Source: an uncultured Eubacterium sp.
GTDB lineage: Bacteria; Bacillota; Clostridia; Lachnospirales; Lachnospiraceae
Direction of reading: 5' to 3'
Assembly (NCBI GenBank): GCA_934317205.1
Contig: CAKREL010000016.1
Location: forward strand, 1-32,015
DNA length: 32,015 nucleotides
The notes below the pieces were generated by a model. That model saw only the letters and a list, made by a program, of their open reading frames with translations. It did not search any database and was not told where the DNA came from. This document shows, in pieces, positions 15,571-24,382 of the stretch. How positions within the stretch are numbered: the first letter of the stretch is position 1; the number at the start of each line of letters is the position of its first letter. The position numbers and the translations under genes were made by a program.

Positions 15571-16406
15571 ATTGCCTCCACCAGTTCGTGTCTGCTCAAA
15601 ATTCCATCTGGAAGCGCCAGACCTTCCCGCTTCAGTTCCCAAGCCAGACGGGTAATCTGCGGCACATCCAGTCCATACTTCAACAATGTGTCTACCTGTG
15701 AGAAAATTTCACGAGGTGTTCCCTGCATCACCACATGACCATCATCCATAACAAATACATAGTCTGCATCGATGACTTCTTCCATATAATGTGTGATAAG
15801 AATTACTGTCACATCCTTCTGTCGATTCAATCGATGTACTGTATTCAAAACTTCTTTTCGTCCGTTCGGATCCAGCATAGCTGTCGGCTCGTCCATAATA
15901 ATGCATTTTGGTTCCATCGCCACAACACCTGCAATTGCCACGCGCTGCTTTTGTCCGCCTGATAAACGGTTTGGAGAATGATAGCGATATGCTGTCATTC
16001 CAACAGCCTCAAGGCTGTGTCCGACACGTTCCCAGATTTCTTCCGTTGGAACACCTATATTTTCCGGACCAAATGCCACGTCTTCTTCCACTACACCTGC
16101 AACAATCTGATTATCCGGATTTTGAAAGATCATACCTGCTTCCTTGCGGATATCCAGAATATTTTCTTCCTTTGCCGTATCTTTTCCATCAACCCAGACA
16201 GTTCCTTCACTTGGTGTCAGCAATGCATTCAAATGTTTTGCAAAAGTAGATTTACCAGAACCGTTATGTCCCAGGACAGCAATAAACTGTCCCTCTTCTA
16301 CTTCAATATTTACATCATTCAGCGCCAGCGTCACATCCCGAATCTCGCCCTGTTCATCCCGGCGCACAAATTTATGTTTTAATTTTTCAGCCTTAATAAA
16401 TGCCAT
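15546..16406 (-). CDS. ecfA1: ECF transporter ATPase EcfA1
   Basis: 286 residues. Walker [11 protein letters not shown]-loop [12 protein letters not shown], signature [13 protein letters not shown], Walker [14 protein letters not shown] and H-loop ITHYMEE. First gene of the ecfA1-ecfA2-ecfT module that powers uptake through substrate-binding S proteins encoded elsewhere. It starts 86 nt after the trmL stop; GAGG is 10 nt upstream of the ATG. Confidence 0.95.
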   Translation of the reverse strand: MAFIKAEKLKHKFVRRDEQGEIRDVTLALNDVNIEVEEGQFIAVLGHNGSGKSTFAKHLNALLTPSEGTVWVDGKDTAKEENILDIRKEAGMIFQNPDNQIVAGVVEEDVAFGPENIGVPTEEIWERVGHSLEAVGMTAYRYHSPNRLSGGQKQRVAIAGVVAMEPKCIIMDEPTAMLDPNGRKEVLNTVHRLNRQKDVTVILITHYMEEVIDADYVFVMDDGHVVMQGTPREIFSQVDTLLKYGLDVPQITRLAWELKREGLALPDGILSRHELVEAICQLKSKT

Positions 16407-16492
16407 GTGTAAGAATCCTCGTCAACGTATCCTTTCTATTATCTGTCATATCCAGACATACATTGTTCAGAACAATAGACCTGTTACGTTTT

Positions 16493-16999
16493 TTACTCAA
16501 TATAGTCGTTAAATTTTGTCAGATGTCCCATCAGCTGCATCTGCGAAAAATCATTCTGACGCAGTGCTTCATACAGCACAACAGCCACTGAATTGGACAA
16601 ATTCAGGGAACGGATCTCACTCAACATCGGAATCCGCACACATCTGTCTTTGTTATGTGCAAGAATCTCTTCCGGGATTCCTGCACTTTCTTTTCCAAAC
16701 ATAATATAGCAATCCTCTTCGTAGGACACTTCTGTATACACATTCTGTCCCTTTGTGGTTGCCATATAAATCTTCGCTCCTGGATTTTTTTCCAGAAACT
16801 CCTGATAATTTACATAAGTTGTCACATCGAGATCTTTCCAGTAATCCATACCTGCCCGCTTGATCTGTTTTTCATTCAGGCGAAATCCAAGAGGCTCGAT
16901 CAGATGCAGGCGTGTCCCTGTTGCCACACAGGTGCGCCCAATATTTCCAGTATTTGCCGGAATCTCCGGCTCATACAGAACGATATTTAATTTAGCCAT
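16493..16999 (-). CDS. trmL: tRNA (cytidine(34)-2'-O)-methyltransferase, SPOUT family
   Basis: 168 residues, the length of stand-alone TrmL. Family motifs: NIVLYEPEIPANTGNIGRT at the N terminus, LIEPLGF, and the trefoil-knot SAM site MFGKESAGIPE and RIPMLSEIRSLNLSNSVAV. It methylates the wobble ribose of tRNA-Leu isoacceptors (family knowledge). It starts 3 nt after the aminotransferase stop, so it belongs to that transcript. Confidence 0.93.
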   Translation of the reverse strand: MAKLNIVLYEPEIPANTGNIGRTCVATGTRLHLIEPLGFRLNEKQIKRAGMDYWKDLDVTTYVNYQEFLEKNPGAKIYMATTKGQNVYTEVSYEEDCYIMFGKESAGIPEEILAHNKDRCVRIPMLSEIRSLNLSNSVAVVLYEALRQNDFSQMQLMGHLTKFNDYIE

Positions 17000-17002
17000 A
17001 AT

Positions 17003-18184
17003 CTACGCTTCCTTTTTCTCCTCACGGAGCTTCTCTACAAAACGCTCCATACGGTCTAATGCTTCTTTCAGTGCTTCCAGTGAATATGCATAGGAAATTC
17101 GCAAAAAGCCTTCACCACAGGCACCAAATGCTGTACCCGGAACGACCGCTACTTTCTCTTCCTGCAGAAATCTAGTTGCAAATTCATCGGAAGTCATTCC
17201 AAATTCTTTGATACATGGGAATGCATAAAATGCACCGAATGGCTCAAAGCACTCCAGTCCCATCTCTTTAAAACGATGCATCAGATAACGACGTCGTCCG
17301 TTGTACTCGTCACGCATATGCGCCACATCCTCATCACCATTTTTCAGTGCAGAGACACCTGCATACTGACTGGTAGTCGGTGCACACATAATAGCAAACT
17401 GATGAATTTTCAGCATCTGCTGTAAAATCACCTGCGGTCCGCATGCATATCCGATACGCCAGCCAGTCATTGCATGAGATTTGGACAGACCATTGATATA
17501 AATGGTGCGGTCTCTCATTCCAGGCATCGAAGCGATCGATACATGCCCTTCCTCTGTATACGTCAATTCAGAATATATTTCATCCGTAATAACGTATAAA
17601 TCATTTGCAACGATTAAATCCACCAAATCTTCCAAGTCACTTCGTTCCATAACTGCACCAGTTGGGTTATTCGGGAAAGGAAGTACCAGAATCTTCGTCT
17701 TAGGAGTAATAGCTGCTTCGAGTTCTTCCCGTGTCAGGCGAAACTGATTTTCTGCTTTCAGCTGGATAACTACAGGCACACCACCTGCCAGCTTTGCACA
17801 AGGCAGATAAGATACATAACTTGGCTGCGGAATCAGCACTTCGTCCCCTGGATCAAGCATTGCACGCATTGCGATATCTATTGCCTCGCTTCCACCTACA
17901 GTAACCATGATTTCATGATTATAGTCATATTCCAGACCATATTTCCGCTTCAGGAAATTTTCAATTTCAATTTTTAATTCTTTTAAACCGGCATTTGATG
18001 TGTAGAAAGTTCTTCCCTTTTCCAGAGAATAGATACCCTCATCACGGATATGCCATGGTGTGTCAAAATCCGGCTCACCAACACCAAGAGAAATCGCATC
18101 CTTCATTTCACTTACAATGTCAAAAAACTTACGGATACCGGATGGCTCAATTTCTGTAATTACTTTTGATAATGGGTTTCTCAT
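17003..18184 (-). CDS. PLP-dependent class I/II aminotransferase
   Basis: 393 residues, fold-type I. PLP-site residues: PNNPTGA (171-177), D201 and Y204 in TDEIYSEL, and K235 in GLSKSHAMTGWRIG, the Schiff-base lysine. A C-terminal Arg in FLRISYA binds the substrate carboxylate. The SKSHAMTGWRIG form is common in aromatic/aspartate-like aminotransferases of Gram-positives (PatA/AraT group); the exact substrate is unknown. ATG overlaps the stop of the Lrp/AsnC regulator (ATGA), suggesting that the regulator senses an amino acid handled by this enzyme. Confidence 0.9.
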   Translation of the reverse strand: MRNPLSKVITEIEPSGIRKFFDIVSEMKDAISLGVGEPDFDTPWHIRDEGIYSLEKGRTFYTSNAGLKELKIEIENFLKRKYGLEYDYNHEIMVTVGGSEAIDIAMRAMLDPGDEVLIPQPSYVSYLPCAKLAGGVPVVIQLKAENQFRLTREELEAAITPKTKILVLPFPNNPTGAVMERSDLEDLVDLIVANDLYVITDEIYSELTYTEEGHVSIASMPGMRDRTIYINGLSKSHAMTGWRIGYACGPQVILQQMLKIHQFAIMCAPTTSQYAGVSALKNGDEDVAHMRDEYNGRRRYLMHRFKEMGLECFEPFGAFYAFPCIKEFGMTSDEFATRFLQEEKVAVVPGTAFGACGEGFLRISYAYSLEALKEALDRMERFVEKLREEKKEA

Positions 18185-18663
18185 GGTGTCATCAGCATCC
18201 TTTCATCTTTTTCTTTTTCTGCCATAATAGTTCCGTGATCTTTGTACTTCTTTAAAATAAAATTTGTCTTGGTACTCAATACGGACTCAAGCGGTGAAAG
18301 TTTGTCTGATACGAACTGTGCAGCTTCGCGCAGTGTACGTCCCTCGATAGTCACAAGCAGATCATAACTTCCAGAAATCAGGTATACTGCATTTACTTCC
18401 GGATAGTTATAAATTCGCTCTGCGATCTTGTCAAATCCCTGTCCTCTCTGCGGAGTAACACTTACCTCGATCAGGGCAGTTACTTTTTCAATATCTGTCT
18501 TGTCCCAGTTGATCAGTGTATGATACCCACAGATGATATGGTCAGCTTCCATAGCAGCAAGTTCATTTGCCACACTGATTTCATCCTCTCCGAGAATGAT
18601 TGCCAATTCTTTAATATCAATACGACTATTCTTTTCTATAAAAGTTAAAATTTTTTCACGCAT
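18181..18663 (-). CDS. Lrp/AsnC-family transcriptional regulator
   Basis: About 160 residues from ATG 18663, with AAGGAG 9 nt upstream; the frame extends to 18693 without a ribosome site. The N-terminal winged HTH is seen in SRIDIKELAIILGEDEISV. The C-terminal ligand-binding/assembly domain (RAM) follows with VTALIEVSV, VNAVYLISGSYDLLVTIEG and the hydrophobic end ESVLSTKTNFILKKYKDHG. It is probably a local regulator of the coupled aminotransferase gene. The palindrome at 18698-18711, just upstream of its ribosome site, is a candidate autoregulatory site. Confidence 0.9.
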   Translation of the reverse strand: MREKILTFIEKNSRIDIKELAIILGEDEISVANELAAMEADHIICGYHTLINWDKTDIEKVTALIEVSVTPQRGQGFDKIAERIYNYPEVNAVYLISGSYDLLVTIEGRTLREAAQFVSDKLSPLESVLSTKTNFILKKYKDHGTIMAEKEKDERMLMTP

Positions 18664-18690
18664 TGTCAGTTTCTCCTTCACATTTCTCAA

Positions 18691-18711
18691 CATTGTTCAA
18701 GAATGTTCTTG
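18691..18711 (-). promoter_or_regulatory. Candidate operator upstream of the Lrp/AsnC gene
   Basis: CAAGAATGTTCTTG (18698-18711) is a perfect palindrome with a 2-bp centre. The adjacent CATTGTTCAAG repeats half of it. It is about 35 bp from the start codon. Lrp/AsnC proteins bind such degenerate palindromes in arrays, so autoregulation is a fair inference. No convincing -35/-10 pair is seen. Confidence 0.4.
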
Positions 18712-18852
18712 TCATTCCTGCTGCAACTTGCACATCTTATATGTATAGCATATTTTTTCTGTGCATCGCTGCATTCTCTTATACTCGCAGACACTTCCAG
18801 TTCTTTTTTCTCCCTGCCTCATACAGCGTTCAACGGAATTATCCCAAAAGAT

Positions 18853-19830
18853 CTAGCATATCTGCTCTCCCGCTCGCGGCGGCTCCAGGAATCTGCGTTC
18901 CTCCTCATTGATAACAACCCGGTCATTATCCGCTGTTGCCTTTCCGACTACAACTGCCGGAATTCCCTGCTGCTTCATATCAAGCACCAGACGGTTACCG
19001 TCCTCCGCCGCCAGCAAAAGGCAGCCTGTAGACCCCATCTGATACGGATTAAGATCAAAAAACTCGCAGATTTCCACGGTTTCCTGCCGAATTGGAATTT
19101 TCTTTAATTCTATTTCAAGTCCGACGCCAGAAGCTTCTGCCAGCTCCCACAAAGCTCCAAAAATACCGCCTGTGGTCACATCATGCATTGCTCTCACGCC
19201 AGACTTCATGGCGGTAGCAGCCTCCGGAATGATAGAAAAATACTGTTCGAACTGCTCTGCATCATCTAATAAATGCTGCGGATACCGTGATAACAAAGCT
19301 TCCCTGCGACTGCGGGCAAGTTTTGCCGTTGCCTCAAGTCCAACCCATTTTGTCACAACAATGTCGTCTCCCGGTCTCGCTCCGGCTGTAGTGGTAAGCA
19401 TTCCCTTCTTTGCCTTTCCCACTGCAGCAATGGAAACCACCGGTTTGTTTACTGCATCTGTCACTTCCGTGTGTCCACCAAGGATCTGCACCTGCAATGG
19501 CTCACATTCCCGCGCAATGGTCTGCACCATTTTGCGCATTTCCGGTTCTTCTACCTCTGGTGGCAGTAATGCGGTAAGCATCAGTCCAACTGGTTTGGCA
19601 CCTCCGGCGGCAAGATCATTCAAATTGGCATGTACTGCACAACGACCGTCCAGAGAATCACGCCAAATTACCGGATCAGAAGAAAGTACTACTACTTCAT
19701 CTTCCGCTACGGTAATAGCTGCACAGTCTTCACCGACTCCTGCTGCAAGTAAAACATCTGAACGTTTTAAATGCAGTTGTTTTAATATAGAACGTTTCAA
19801 CACGCTCTCTGCTATTTTTCCCTGTTTCAT
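18853..19830 (-). CDS. AIR synthase-related (HypE/PurM-like) protein
   Basis: 325 residues with the two-domain AIR synthase layout. N-terminal half: GVGEDCAAI (metal/ATP region), HANLNDLAAGGAKPVGL (metal-binding D), ILGGHTEVTDAV. C-terminal half: ARPGDDIVVTKWVGLEATA and HDVTTGGIFGALWELAE. These match the HypE/ThiL/PurM superfamily, but the HypE C-terminal cysteine tail is absent (it ends PPRAGEQIC with one penultimate Cys but no PRIC motif), and no hydrogenase genes are nearby. Substrate unknown. It follows the VanW gene after a 108-nt gap that holds a family B relic. Confidence 0.85.
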   Translation of the reverse strand: MKQGKIAESVLKRSILKQLHLKRSDVLLAAGVGEDCAAITVAEDEVVVLSSDPVIWRDSLDGRCAVHANLNDLAAGGAKPVGLMLTALLPPEVEEPEMRKMVQTIARECEPLQVQILGGHTEVTDAVNKPVVSIAAVGKAKKGMLTTTAGARPGDDIVVTKWVGLEATAKLARSRREALLSRYPQHLLDDAEQFEQYFSIIPEAATAMKSGVRAMHDVTTGGIFGALWELAEASGVGLEIELKKIPIRQETVEICEFFDLNPYQMGSTGCLLLAAEDGNRLVLDMKQQGIPAVVVGKATADNDRVVINEEERRFLEPPRAGEQIC

Positions 19831-19850
19831 ATTGATTATTTATCCCTCAT

Positions 19851-19900
19851 AAAGCAAATCGGACATTCGCAATCTGCTTTCACTACTTGCTCATGTACGG
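19851..19900 (-). repeat. Family B repeat, relic
   Basis: It retains GGACATTCGCAATC, the flanking stem AAAGCA/TGCTTT and CACTACTTGCTCATGTACG, in the same order and orientation as the full copies. The 5' stem carries a small rearrangement. It lies 20 nt upstream of the AIR-synthase-like start codon. Confidence 0.7.
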
Positions 19901-19901
19901 A

Positions 19902-19925
19902 AAGGCTGCCTTGTCGGACAGCCTT
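19902..19925 (-). terminator. Hairpin after the VanW gene
   Basis: AAGGCTG/CAGCCTT with a 10-nt loop, 14 nt after the VanW stop on minus. On minus it is followed only by TCCG, while a T-run lies further along on plus. It may be a partial terminator or a piece of the adjacent repeat. Confidence 0.4.
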
Positions 19926-19938
19926 ATTATGCTCTTTT

Positions 19939-21483
19939 TTATTGCCCTGAAGTCTGCTCCTGCTGTGCAGGATCTGCAGGCTGTTGTGTCTGAGTCTGAT
20001 CCGTTGTCTGACCTGCATTCGGATCTGTAACTTTCGGCTGCTGCACCGCATTTTTCCACTGCGCTGCCGCTGCACGGATGGTTCCCTCATCCTGTGTCGC
20101 AATTGCAGCTTTCATAGCGGCTGTTGCCTCTGCATTTGCAGAAGAAACTCCTACGGAATAAATTGCCGGTGAAGCCTTATATGTGGTCTTGTTAAAGATA
20201 TCTCTGCTCTGTTCTACACCATCTACTGTCACAACTTTCCATAAGCGGGCAGATTTTCCCGTATGTGCACCTTGTGTCTTTGTAATGGTTCCAACTGCAT
20301 CCGCAGATTCCTGATATTTTACTCCCGGATCTGTAGTGCTCAATGTCTCACTGACAAAAGATACCTTGCGATTTGCTGCTCTGGTCTCCTGTCCGTAAAT
20401 AGTAAATGAGATGTTGGAGCCACTTGCATAACTTTCGATATAAATCGGAGCCTCTGTATTGTTTTTAAATTTGAAATCTTTGTATTCTCCTGCAATTGCA
20501 GCGTCCGCGGACGGATCCACATAATTAACGATCATGGAATGTCCGGAGCGCTCCGTCACTTCCAATTCTGCACGAATGACAGCATTATATAAAGTAGTAG
20601 ACACCTGACAGATTCCACCGCCGTAAGCATCTACAGTCGTTCCATTTTCATAAGCTCCGGCAAGTTTGTAGCCATTTTCTGCATTGAATGGAGCAACCGT
20701 ATGATATACAGAAAATTCTTCTCCCGGATAGATCACGCTTCCGTTGATTTTCTTACTTCCGTTGGCAATATTTGCCTTTCTGCCAGATGCGGAAGACGCA
20801 TAATTTGTCGTAAATGTACCAAGTACATCCTTTACTTTCTCAAGTTCCTCACGGGATCCTTTCGGTTTGCTGATCTCAGCTGCCAGTTCCACGGTATTGT
20901 TCTCTTTCCAACCATCCTGCAGGCTTGCATCAATCGCCTCCACAGATTTATCCACATCAACAACGATTCCATCCTGACCATCGATCACTTCAAAAGAACC
21001 GTTTTTTCTTGTCAGTCCAAAATCCACTGCATCACGATCCAACTCAGATTCATGCTCCTTGAGATATGCCGTTGCTTTTTCAGAATCAACCATCAGCGGT
21101 AAACGGAAGACCTTATCCTCATGCTCCAGGTCTTTGCCTGCTTTATAGCGGGCGATCAGATTTCCGCTTTTTCCATATGTAACAGCTTCGTCTACGCTCT
21201 CCTGATTTTCCCATGTCACACCCAGTTCTTCTGCTGTCGCATCCACAGATACATCATTAATGGTCAGCGCAACGGTCTGATCTGCCAGACCATCCACGTA
21301 ATCCTGAACCGCTGCTACAGCTTCTTCCCGGGTCATTCCGCCCACAGCCACATCTCCGATGTAAATACGGTCGGCAATAACAGGTTTTTCACTTTTCTTT
21401 GCCTGAGCAGTCTGATGGCAGACTCCTGCTGCCAGCAATATCGCCGTGCCAAGTACCGGTAATACTCTGATCCATTTTTTCAT
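19939..21483 (-). CDS. Secreted VanW-domain cell-wall protein
   Basis: 514 residues. N-terminal signal/membrane segment VLPVLGTAILLAAGVC (about 8-23). Next come putative peptidoglycan-binding repeats (PG_binding_4-like) at about 45-190, with GGMTREEAVAAVQDYVDGL. The VanW domain spans about 230-355, with NGSVIYPGEEFSVYHTV and AYGGGICQVSTTLYNAV. A G5-like beta domain covers about 365-450. The tail is rich in Q, T and P (480-514). Such proteins act outside the membrane in wall-related roles; despite the name, vancomycin resistance is not implied. AAAGGTG lies 8 nt before the ATG. It follows the exonuclease and a 34-residue peptide in one transcript. Confidence 0.9.
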   Translation of the reverse strand: MKKWIRVLPVLGTAILLAAGVCHQTAQAKKSEKPVIADRIYIGDVAVGGMTREEAVAAVQDYVDGLADQTVALTINDVSVDATAEELGVTWENQESVDEAVTYGKSGNLIARYKAGKDLEHEDKVFRLPLMVDSEKATAYLKEHESELDRDAVDFGLTRKNGSFEVIDGQDGIVVDVDKSVEAIDASLQDGWKENNTVELAAEISKPKGSREELEKVKDVLGTFTTNYASSASGRKANIANGSKKINGSVIYPGEEFSVYHTVAPFNAENGYKLAGAYENGTTVDAYGGGICQVSTTLYNAVIRAELEVTERSGHSMIVNYVDPSADAAIAGEYKDFKFKNNTEAPIYIESYASGSNISFTIYGQETRAANRKVSFVSETLSTTDPGVKYQESADAVGTITKTQGAHTGKSARLWKVVTVDGVEQSRDIFNKTTYKASPAIYSVGVSSANAEATAAMKAAIATQDEGTIRAAAAQWKNAVQQPKVTDPNAGQTTDQTQTQQPADPAQQEQTSGQ

Positions 21484-21507
21484 TCTATGCTCACCTTTCT
21501 GTCCGTT

Positions 21508-21612
21508 CTATATTAACAGTGCAGATAATATTCCTGTCACAACCATTGCCACCAATACGATCATGACCACAATGGATGCCAACACTCTTTTTTTCTTTGA
21601 CTTTTTATACAT
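21508..21612 (-). CDS. 34-residue single-pass membrane peptide
   Basis: A short ORF with a strong ribosome site (GGAGGG, 8 nt upstream). It begins MYKKSKKKRVLAS and continues with one hydrophobic helix to the end (VVMIVLVAMVVTGILSALLI). The basic N terminus predicts an N-in orientation. It lies 13 nt after the exonuclease stop and 24 nt before the VanW start, so it is probably translated with them. Function unknown; it may help the neighbouring secreted wall protein or be an independent membrane microprotein. Confidence 0.65.
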   Translation of the reverse strand: MYKKSKKKRVLASIVVMIVLVAMVVTGILSALLI

Positions 21613-21625
21613 ATTCCGAACCCTC

Positions 21626-22345
21626 CTATATTGGAATTCTTCCATACTCCGCATAAATTTTGTCAATCATACGTGATGCCTCACTTTTTGTCAGGCTGTC
21701 AATTTCAATATCAGATTCTATTCTATGATAAATCAACAAATGATTCAAGTCTCTTTTTTGTGCCGGTGTCAGCGGTCCCTGCTTTTTCACCTTATAATTC
21801 AACGGTTTCGGCACAAAAAGTCCCGGGTCCTTTTCCTGATAAGCATCCTGCAATAATAAAAACAGTTCGGCCGTTGCTTTTGCATCATCTACAGCACGAT
21901 GTGCATGTTCTCTGCGAATGTGGAAATACTCACACAATGATTCCAACGATTTCTTCTCCGGTTCTTTCAGTACTTTCCGGGCAATTTTTAATGTGTCAAT
22001 AGCTTCCCGGTTCCAGGTAATCCCCTGATTTACCGCCTGCTGCTTCAAAAAACCATAATCAAAGATTACATTATGCCCCAGTAACGGTGCATCTTTCTCA
22101 AATGCCAGAAATTTCTGCAGCGCTTCCCCGGCCTCCGGTGCATCCGCTACCATCTCCGGTGTAATCCCGGTCAACTCTGTAATTCGTGCATCAATCTTCC
22201 TGTGCGGATTAACAAACGTCTGAAAAGTATCTACAATCCTCCCCTGGCACAACCGCACTGCGCCAATTTCCAGAATCCGGTCTGTTTTCACCTGAAGTCC
22301 AGTCATTTCCAGATCAACTGCAATCAGTTCCGTGATTGGTTTCAT
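21626..22345 (-). CDS. DEDDh-family 3'-5' exonuclease (DnaQ/PolC epsilon-like)
   Basis: 239 residues. Exo I motif AVDLEMTGL (D and E), Exo II HNVIFDYGFL (D), Exo III HRAVDDAKAT (H and D): all five catalytic residues of the DEDDh group are present. The C-terminal 60 residues are an extra helical region (LTPAQKRDLNHLLIYHRIE) not found in the minimal domain. No polymerase domain. It likely trims DNA or RNA 3' ends. ATG overlaps the radical SAM gene stop by 4 bp. Confidence 0.9.
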   Translation of the reverse strand: MKPITELIAVDLEMTGLQVKTDRILEIGAVRLCQGRIVDTFQTFVNPHRKIDARITELTGITPEMVADAPEAGEALQKFLAFEKDAPLLGHNVIFDYGFLKQQAVNQGITWNREAIDTLKIARKVLKEPEKKSLESLCEYFHIRREHAHRAVDDAKATAELFLLLQDAYQEKDPGLFVPKPLNYKVKKQGPLTPAQKRDLNHLLIYHRIESDIEIDSLTKSEASRMIDKIYAEYGRIPI

Positions 22346-24162
22346 GCTGTCTCACCTTCTATCTGATCCTCTGTGATCACTGTAATTGCAGCCTCGTTCA
22401 TCAATGGATCTCTGCTCTCATAATCAAATAAAAACCACTGCGCCTCTCCATCTTCCCTGTATTTTCCTTCGGCATCCAGGCTTAAAAACTTCTCCAGATG
22501 ACAGTATTTTTTCTCCATTCCATGCGCACGCAGATACCTGGAAGTCTTTTTTTTCTCCAATGCTAGATTCTGTGCCCAGAGTGGACGGCTCTTTGATTTT
22601 TCAATTTTATACAAGTCAAATATCAGCGCTTCCTGATAAACTTCTCTCCGCTCAGAATCCACAGAAACTGCAAAATCCAGTACAATTTCGGTTCGTCGGA
22701 CACGGTTATGGCTGCAATCCAGATAGCCGTTCTTTCTATAAAAATGCCCCATATCAAGAAACATCTGAAAGGCACTGTCATATTGCCGTTCCAAAATTCC
22801 TAGATAAGTCAGAAACTGTCCACTGTTGTAATGGAGTTCCACCATTTCTTCCACCAGACGGATCTCCAGCATTTCATCATAGGAAACCCATTTGCTCGCC
22901 AAAACTTCATACGGCGGCTTTGTCCGATAGATCAGTCCATATTCCTCCGCATGCTCATACATATACGAACCTTTCAATACTTTCAGAAAACCCAGCTGCA
23001 GCTGCTGCGGATGCAACGCATAAATATCGTCAAAGGACTGCTGAAATCTCAGATAATCCTCAAGCGGCAGTCCCGCGATCAGATCCAGATGCTGGTGAAT
23101 ATTTTTTCCGGCTTTGACGCGATTCACTGCCCGATACACTTCCTCCAGACGCATAGTACGATGAATTTCACGGATTGTCGCATCGTTTGTGGACTGCACA
23201 CCAATTTCCAACTGTATCAGTCCCGGACGCATATCAGAAATCAGTTCAAGTTCATCCTCTCTGAGCAGATCCGCGGAAATCTCAAAATGGAAATTTGTAA
23301 TACCATTGTCATGTTCCTTAATATACTTCCAGATTCCTATGGCATGCTCATGCACACAGTTAAATGTCCGGTCAACAAATTTCACCTGCGGTACTTTTGC
23401 ATCAATAAAAAACTGTAATTCCTTATAGACAAGTGGAAGACTCCGAAATCGTAATTTTTTGTCCACCGATGACAAACAATAACTACAGGAAAACGGGCAA
23501 CCACGGCTGGATTCATAATAAATGATCCGGTGTTCAAAATCCTTCAGGTTCGCATAGCAAAACGGCAGTTCATCCATGGGAAGCAGGCTGCGCAACGGTT
23601 GGATTTTCACAGTTCCGTCCGCTCTGCGATAAGAAATACCGTCAATTTTCCCCAACAGTTCCTCATTTCGTTTTGCTAAAGAACCTGTCTTTTTCTCGTG
23701 TTCAGCCTCTGCACCTTCCGTCCTTTTCTGCGCATTTTCACTGTTCTCTGTCAAAAGTTGTGTCTCTTGTTTGTATTGTTCAAAATAAGTGCACAACTCT
23801 GTCAGTGTCCGCTCACCCTCACCCATCATAATTCCTGTGATGGCAGGATTTTCCTTCAGGAAACGCTCCGTTTCAAAAGATGCCTCCGGTCCACCAACCC
23901 AGATTGGCACTTCCGAGCGCAGTTTGTGAAACTCGGCCGCCAGTTCCCTGACATACTCCACATTCCATATATAGCAGGAAAAAAGTAGTACATCCGGCTT
24001 CTGACGATATATTTTTTCCAGAATATCGTCCAGCTGATTGTTGATCGTATATTCCGCCCGATCTATCTTATGTCCATGTGCCTCAGCGTAGGCCTGCAGG
24101 GAATAAACGGCCAGATTTGAATGAATGTATTTCGCATTGATTGCCGTCAATAAAATTTTCAT
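22342..24162 (-). CDS. B12-binding-type radical SAM protein (DUF4080 group)
   Basis: 606 residues. N-terminal Rossmann-like B12-binding domain (1-120) with YIHSNLAVYSLQAYA, VGGPEASFE and MMGEGERTL. The radical SAM core has cluster ligands C222, C226 and C229 (RGCPFSCSYCLSS). The C-terminal DUF4080-like region follows (HYNSGQFL, SAFQMFLDMGHFY). The classical DxHxxG cobalamin lower-ligand motif is not seen. Residues about 130-170 are a low-complexity Glu/Lys/Asn-rich insert between domains. The reaction is unknown; homologues are abundant in anaerobes. First gene of the transcript that includes the exonuclease, the small peptide and VanW. Confidence 0.87.
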   Translation of the reverse strand: MKILLTAINAKYIHSNLAVYSLQAYAEAHGHKIDRAEYTINNQLDDILEKIYRQKPDVLLFSCYIWNVEYVRELAAEFHKLRSEVPIWVGGPEASFETERFLKENPAITGIMMGEGERTLTELCTYFEQYKQETQLLTENSENAQKRTEGAEAEHEKKTGSLAKRNEELLGKIDGISYRRADGTVKIQPLRSLLPMDELPFCYANLKDFEHRIIYYESSRGCPFSCSYCLSSVDKKLRFRSLPLVYKELQFFIDAKVPQVKFVDRTFNCVHEHAIGIWKYIKEHDNGITNFHFEISADLLREDELELISDMRPGLIQLEIGVQSTNDATIREIHRTMRLEEVYRAVNRVKAGKNIHQHLDLIAGLPLEDYLRFQQSFDDIYALHPQQLQLGFLKVLKGSYMYEHAEEYGLIYRTKPPYEVLASKWVSYDEMLEIRLVEEMVELHYNSGQFLTYLGILERQYDSAFQMFLDMGHFYRKNGYLDCSHNRVRRTEIVLDFAVSVDSERREVYQEALIFDLYKIEKSKSRPLWAQNLALEKKKTSRYLRAHGMEKKYCHLEKFLSLDAEGKYREDGEAQWFLFDYESRDPLMNEAAITVITEDQIEGETA

Positions 24163-24280
24163 CTAAAATGCTCCATCTCTCTTTTCTCTATCTTATATCT
24201 GTCATTACTTTTTCTTATCATTTTCACATCTTAAGCATTTCATACGATACCACAAACCCGAAAAAAAGGAAAGAAAAAAA

Positions 24281-24318
24281 GCAGCTACAAAACCTCATTT
24301 CAAAGGTCTTATAACTGC
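24281..24318 (-). terminator. Terminator of the C39-like peptidase gene
   Basis: On minus GCAGTTATAAGACCT pairs imperfectly with AGGTTTTGTAGCTGC and is followed by TTTTTTTC (A-run 24273-24280 on plus). It lies about 65 nt after the stop. Confidence 0.88.
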
Positions 24319-24329
24319 ATTCCTTACAT

Positions 24330-24364
24330 GTAAAGTGGACATTCACAATCCACTTTTGCGATAG
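24330..24364 (-). repeat. Family B repeat, minimal copy with compensatory changes
   Basis: AAAGTGGA-CATTCACAA-TCCACTTT followed by TGCGATAG. Compared with AAAGCGGA-CATTCGCAA-TCCGCTTT both stem strands changed together (C to T and G to A), keeping pairing. The rest of the element is missing. It sits between the peptidase stop and its terminator. Confidence 0.7.
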
Positions 24365-24382
24365 AAGAAATCACCCCTGATC

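Noticed and set aside
18853..19830. Hydrogenase maturation protein HypE
   Set aside because: The C-terminal PRIC cysteine motif needed for HypE function is missing and no hyp or hydrogenase genes are nearby, so only the superfamily is called.
19939..21483. Vancomycin resistance determinant
   Set aside because: VanW domains are common in wall proteins; no van ligase, dehydrogenase or peptidase gene is present.
22386..23117. 243-codon plus ORF opposite the radical SAM gene
   Set aside because: Antisense to a full-length conserved protein; composition is typical of a shadow frame.
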